Positions 5,200-6,365 of a DNA stretch of 6,365 nt are shown here, in pieces; within the stretch, counting starts at the first letter, position 1, and each line of letters opens with the position of its first letter. The stretch comes from Candidatus Nitrosotenuis sp. Its GTDB lineage: Archaea; Thermoproteota; Nitrososphaeria; Nitrososphaerales; Nitrosopumilaceae. A program made the translations under genes and the position numbers. The DNA lies in assembly GCA_023252015.1 (NCBI GenBank), contig JAHEXS010000069.1, positions 1 through 6,365 of the forward strand, given 5' to 3'. Below the pieces are notes generated by a model, which made no database searches, was not told where the DNA came from, and saw only the letters and a program-made list of their open reading frames with translations.

Positions 5200-5454
5200 A
5201 TCATACGCTCCATTAGATTTCATGAAAATCAAGATCAGGCTTAAATAACATTTTGACGTATAGTATCCCGACGAGAAACTGTCATATCTGCGTCGTAGAC
5301 TGACAGAAAAAGGAAAACATCATGTTATTGCGAAACTATTTCGTTGAAGTTTTCCAACTATTTTCTCGTTAAAGTTAAGTCTAATTTTTTGGTAACGGAT
5401 GGTCGTCGTGCCACACATATCAGGTTTCCAGCAACCCATTACACAATGGCATAG
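5200..5454. other. Intergenic stretch with short repeats, no supported gene
   Basis: This is the rest of the divergent spacer between the minus-strand CxxC gene and the nucleotidyltransferase gene. Seen here are CTGTCA/TGACAG (5279-5284 and 5301-5306), CGACG/CGTCG (5270-5274 and 5291-5295), GGAAAAC/GTTTTCC (5312-5318 and 5349-5355) and the tandem repeat listed separately. A minus-strand frame of 39 codons (5320-5439) exists, but nothing beyond its length supports it. No tRNA, rRNA or mobile-element hallmark is visible. Confidence 0.4.
5334..5376. repeat. Imperfect tandem repeat of about 20 bases
   Basis: Copy one, AACTATTTCGTTGAAGTT (5334-5351), is followed after four bases by a second copy at 5356-5376. 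The second copy differs by a 3-base insertion after AACTATTT and one G-to-A change. The unit lies about 110-150 bases upstream of the nucleotidyltransferase start, too far for a core promoter but possible for an upstream operator. Confidence 0.4.
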
Positions 5455-5483
5455 ATTTTAAAACCTAAACTTGACTGAAAGCC
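5455..5483 (+). promoter_or_regulatory. TATA box, leaderless promoter of the nucleotidyltransferase gene
   Basis: ATTTTAAAA (5455-5463) is centred 25 bases before the GTG at 5484. No ribosome-binding site is visible between them. Spacing and lack of leader support GTG as the true start. Confidence 0.5.
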
Positions 5484-6167
5484 GTGGACGCGATTATTCT
5501 TGCAGGTGGAAAAGGCACTAGGCTAAAACCACTCACAGATTACATCCCAAAACCCCTAATTCCAATAAACAACAAACCGATCATAGAGTGGCAGATAAGA
5601 TATCTTGAAAAATTTGGCATAAACCAAATAATAATTTGTACAGGATACAAAGCCAAGCAAATTGAGGATTATCTTGAGAAAAAAGCAAACTTTGGCTCAA
5701 AGATAGGATTTTCAGTTGAAAAAAAACCACTTGGCACCGGGGGCGCAATTAAAAAAGCAGCAAAGATGATCAAAGGAGATTCATTTTTAGTTCTAAACGG
5801 CGACATTATCACAAATATCGACATCAGACAGTTGTACAAAAAGAAAAACTCAATTGCACTAGTCGAGTTGAAAACCAAATACGGCACAGTTTCCATACAG
5901 AAAGACAAGATAACAGAATTTAGAGAGAAAAAATCAGTGCCAAACGTTTGGATGAATACTGGAATTTATCATCTGGATAGGAACATCATTGAGAAATTAC
6001 CTGCAAATGGTGCAATAGAAAAAACGACGTTTCTCAAATATGCAAAGGAGGGAAAACTAAATGGCATAAAGTTCAAGGATTCATTTTGGTTTTCAATTGA
6101 TTCTCACAAGGATTTGGAAGATTGTTCAGAAACGCTTCAACTCAAAAAATACCGAGGCTTTGCCTAG
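5484..6167 (+). CDS. Sugar-phosphate nucleotidyltransferase (short form)
   Basis: The enzyme transfers a nucleotide from an NTP to a sugar 1-phosphate, giving an NDP-sugar and pyrophosphate, for glycan or cell-surface glycosylation. Length is 227 residues, only the Rossmann-like catalytic domain; the C-terminal left-handed beta-helix found in bifunctional relatives is absent. The signature GGKGTRLKPLT (8-18) with PKPL (22-25) binds the nucleotide. LGTGGA (83-88) and NGD (105-107) form the sugar and metal site, with D107 one metal ligand and D206 in SID likely the second. The GTG start places the first strand MDAIILAGG exactly as in relatives and has a TATA box 25 bases upstream. Sequence style is near mannose-1-phosphate or heptose-1-phosphate guanylyltransferases and glucose-1-phosphate thymidylyltransferases; base and sugar cannot be decided. 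The next gene follows after 10 bases. Confidence 0.9.
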   Translation: MDAIILAGGKGTRLKPLTDYIPKPLIPINNKPIIEWQIRYLEKFGINQIIICTGYKAKQIEDYLEKKANFGSKIGFSVEKKPLGTGGAIKKAAKMIKGDSFLVLNGDIITNIDIRQLYKKKNSIALVELKTKYGTVSIQKDKITEFREKKSVPNVWMNTGIYHLDRNIIEKLPANGAIEKTTFLKYAKEGKLNGIKFKDSFWFSIDSHKDLEDCSETLQLKKYRGFA

Positions 6168-6177
6168 TAATCACACC

Positions 6178-6365
6178 ATGAAAATATCATACAGTCTTGG
6201 TTCGCTTTTATCAATTGAGGACCTTTTGAATTGTGCACAAAAACTATCAAGATGTCATATTGAGGCATTATGGGTTCCTGAGACGTGGGGAATGGAAAAC
6301 TTTGCAATGCTCAGTGCAGTTTCACAAAAAATAGACTCTGCAAAGATTGGCTCATCAATTATCAA
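6178..6365 (+). CDS. Luciferase-like, probably F420-dependent oxidoreductase (3' truncated)
   Basis: Only the first 62 codons are in the window. The N-terminus MKISYSLGS forms the first barrel strand. It is followed by a helix and then the pattern ALWVPETWGMENFAMLSAVSQ, SAKIGSSII, which matches the start of luciferase-like monooxygenase (LLM) TIM barrels such as methylenetetrahydromethanopterin reductase (Mer) and related F420-dependent enzymes. In these, the residue after the second strand contacts the flavin or F420. The substrate is not known. The ATG lies 10 bases after the stop of the nucleotidyltransferase, with no promoter between, so the two are probably co-transcribed. Dependence on F420 rather than FMN is inferred from the archaeal setting. 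Confidence 0.8.
   Translation, partial: MKISYSLGSLLSIEDLLNCAQKLSRCHIEALWVPETWGMENFAMLSAVSQKIDSAKIGSSII

Noticed and set aside
5030..5248. Plus-strand frame of 72 codons
   Set aside because: It is antisense to the minus-strand CxxC gene, has no family features, and its product is rich in Ser, Phe and Tyr, as expected from a shadow of AT-rich DNA.
5320..5439. Minus-strand frame of 39 codons starting MGCWKPDMCGTTT
   Set aside because: Length is within chance expectation, there is no recognisable motif, and the nearby TATA element (5455-5463) would start transcription downstream of the ATG. It is left out as a gene, though it could be checked by conservation.
1..6365. CRISPR array, insertion sequence or toxin-antitoxin pair
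   Set aside because: No regularly spaced repeats, transposase motifs or terminal repeats with target duplications were seen, and the small CxxC genes lack a partner of toxin type.

Overview
The window looks like a piece of an ammonia-oxidising archaeal chromosome (Nitrososphaerota, Nitrosopumilus-like). That is inference from gene content and style. The DNA is AT-rich with AGA-dominated arginine codons. It carries a TrmB-family regulator, an archaeal FlaK/PibD-type prepilin peptidase and a bacterial-style luciferase-fold (F420-type) oxidoreductase. Several genes begin directly at, or a few bases after, the start expected from an archaeal TATA box, often with TTG or GTG. No mobile element, CRISPR array, rRNA or tRNA was found.

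Left part (1-3530), all on the plus strand: the 3' two thirds of purK (purine synthesis); a full-length TrmB-like regulator whose TATA box sits inside an inverted repeat; a prepilin peptidase with both catalytic aspartates; and a soluble histidine kinase with a long coiled coil, no membrane segment and no receiver domain. Each of the last three has its own promoter-like sequence, so they look like separate units. The regulator and peptidase promoters share an 8-base element.

Middle (3620-4690): a tight three-gene operon behind one strong TATA box. It encodes a four-helix membrane protein of unknown function, a 43-residue zinc-ribbon-like protein with two CxxC pairs (1 base downstream), and a DedA-family membrane protein whose TTG start overlaps the zinc-ribbon stop by 7 bases.

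Right-middle (4690-5483) has no long gene but is not empty. A GC-rich island at about 4770-4865 can be read either as a minus-strand micro-protein of 30-33 residues with a well-placed TATA box, or as a structured RNA or terminator on the plus strand. Further on, a minus-strand gene encodes a 46-residue protein with two CxxC pairs. The rest holds inverted and imperfect tandem repeats of unknown role.

Right end (5484-6365): a short-form sugar-phosphate nucleotidyltransferase (leaderless GTG start) followed after 10 bases by the start of a luciferase-like, probably F420-dependent oxidoreductase that runs off the window. No complete new system can be demonstrated. The most unusual items are the three very small genes or candidates and the compact DedA operon.
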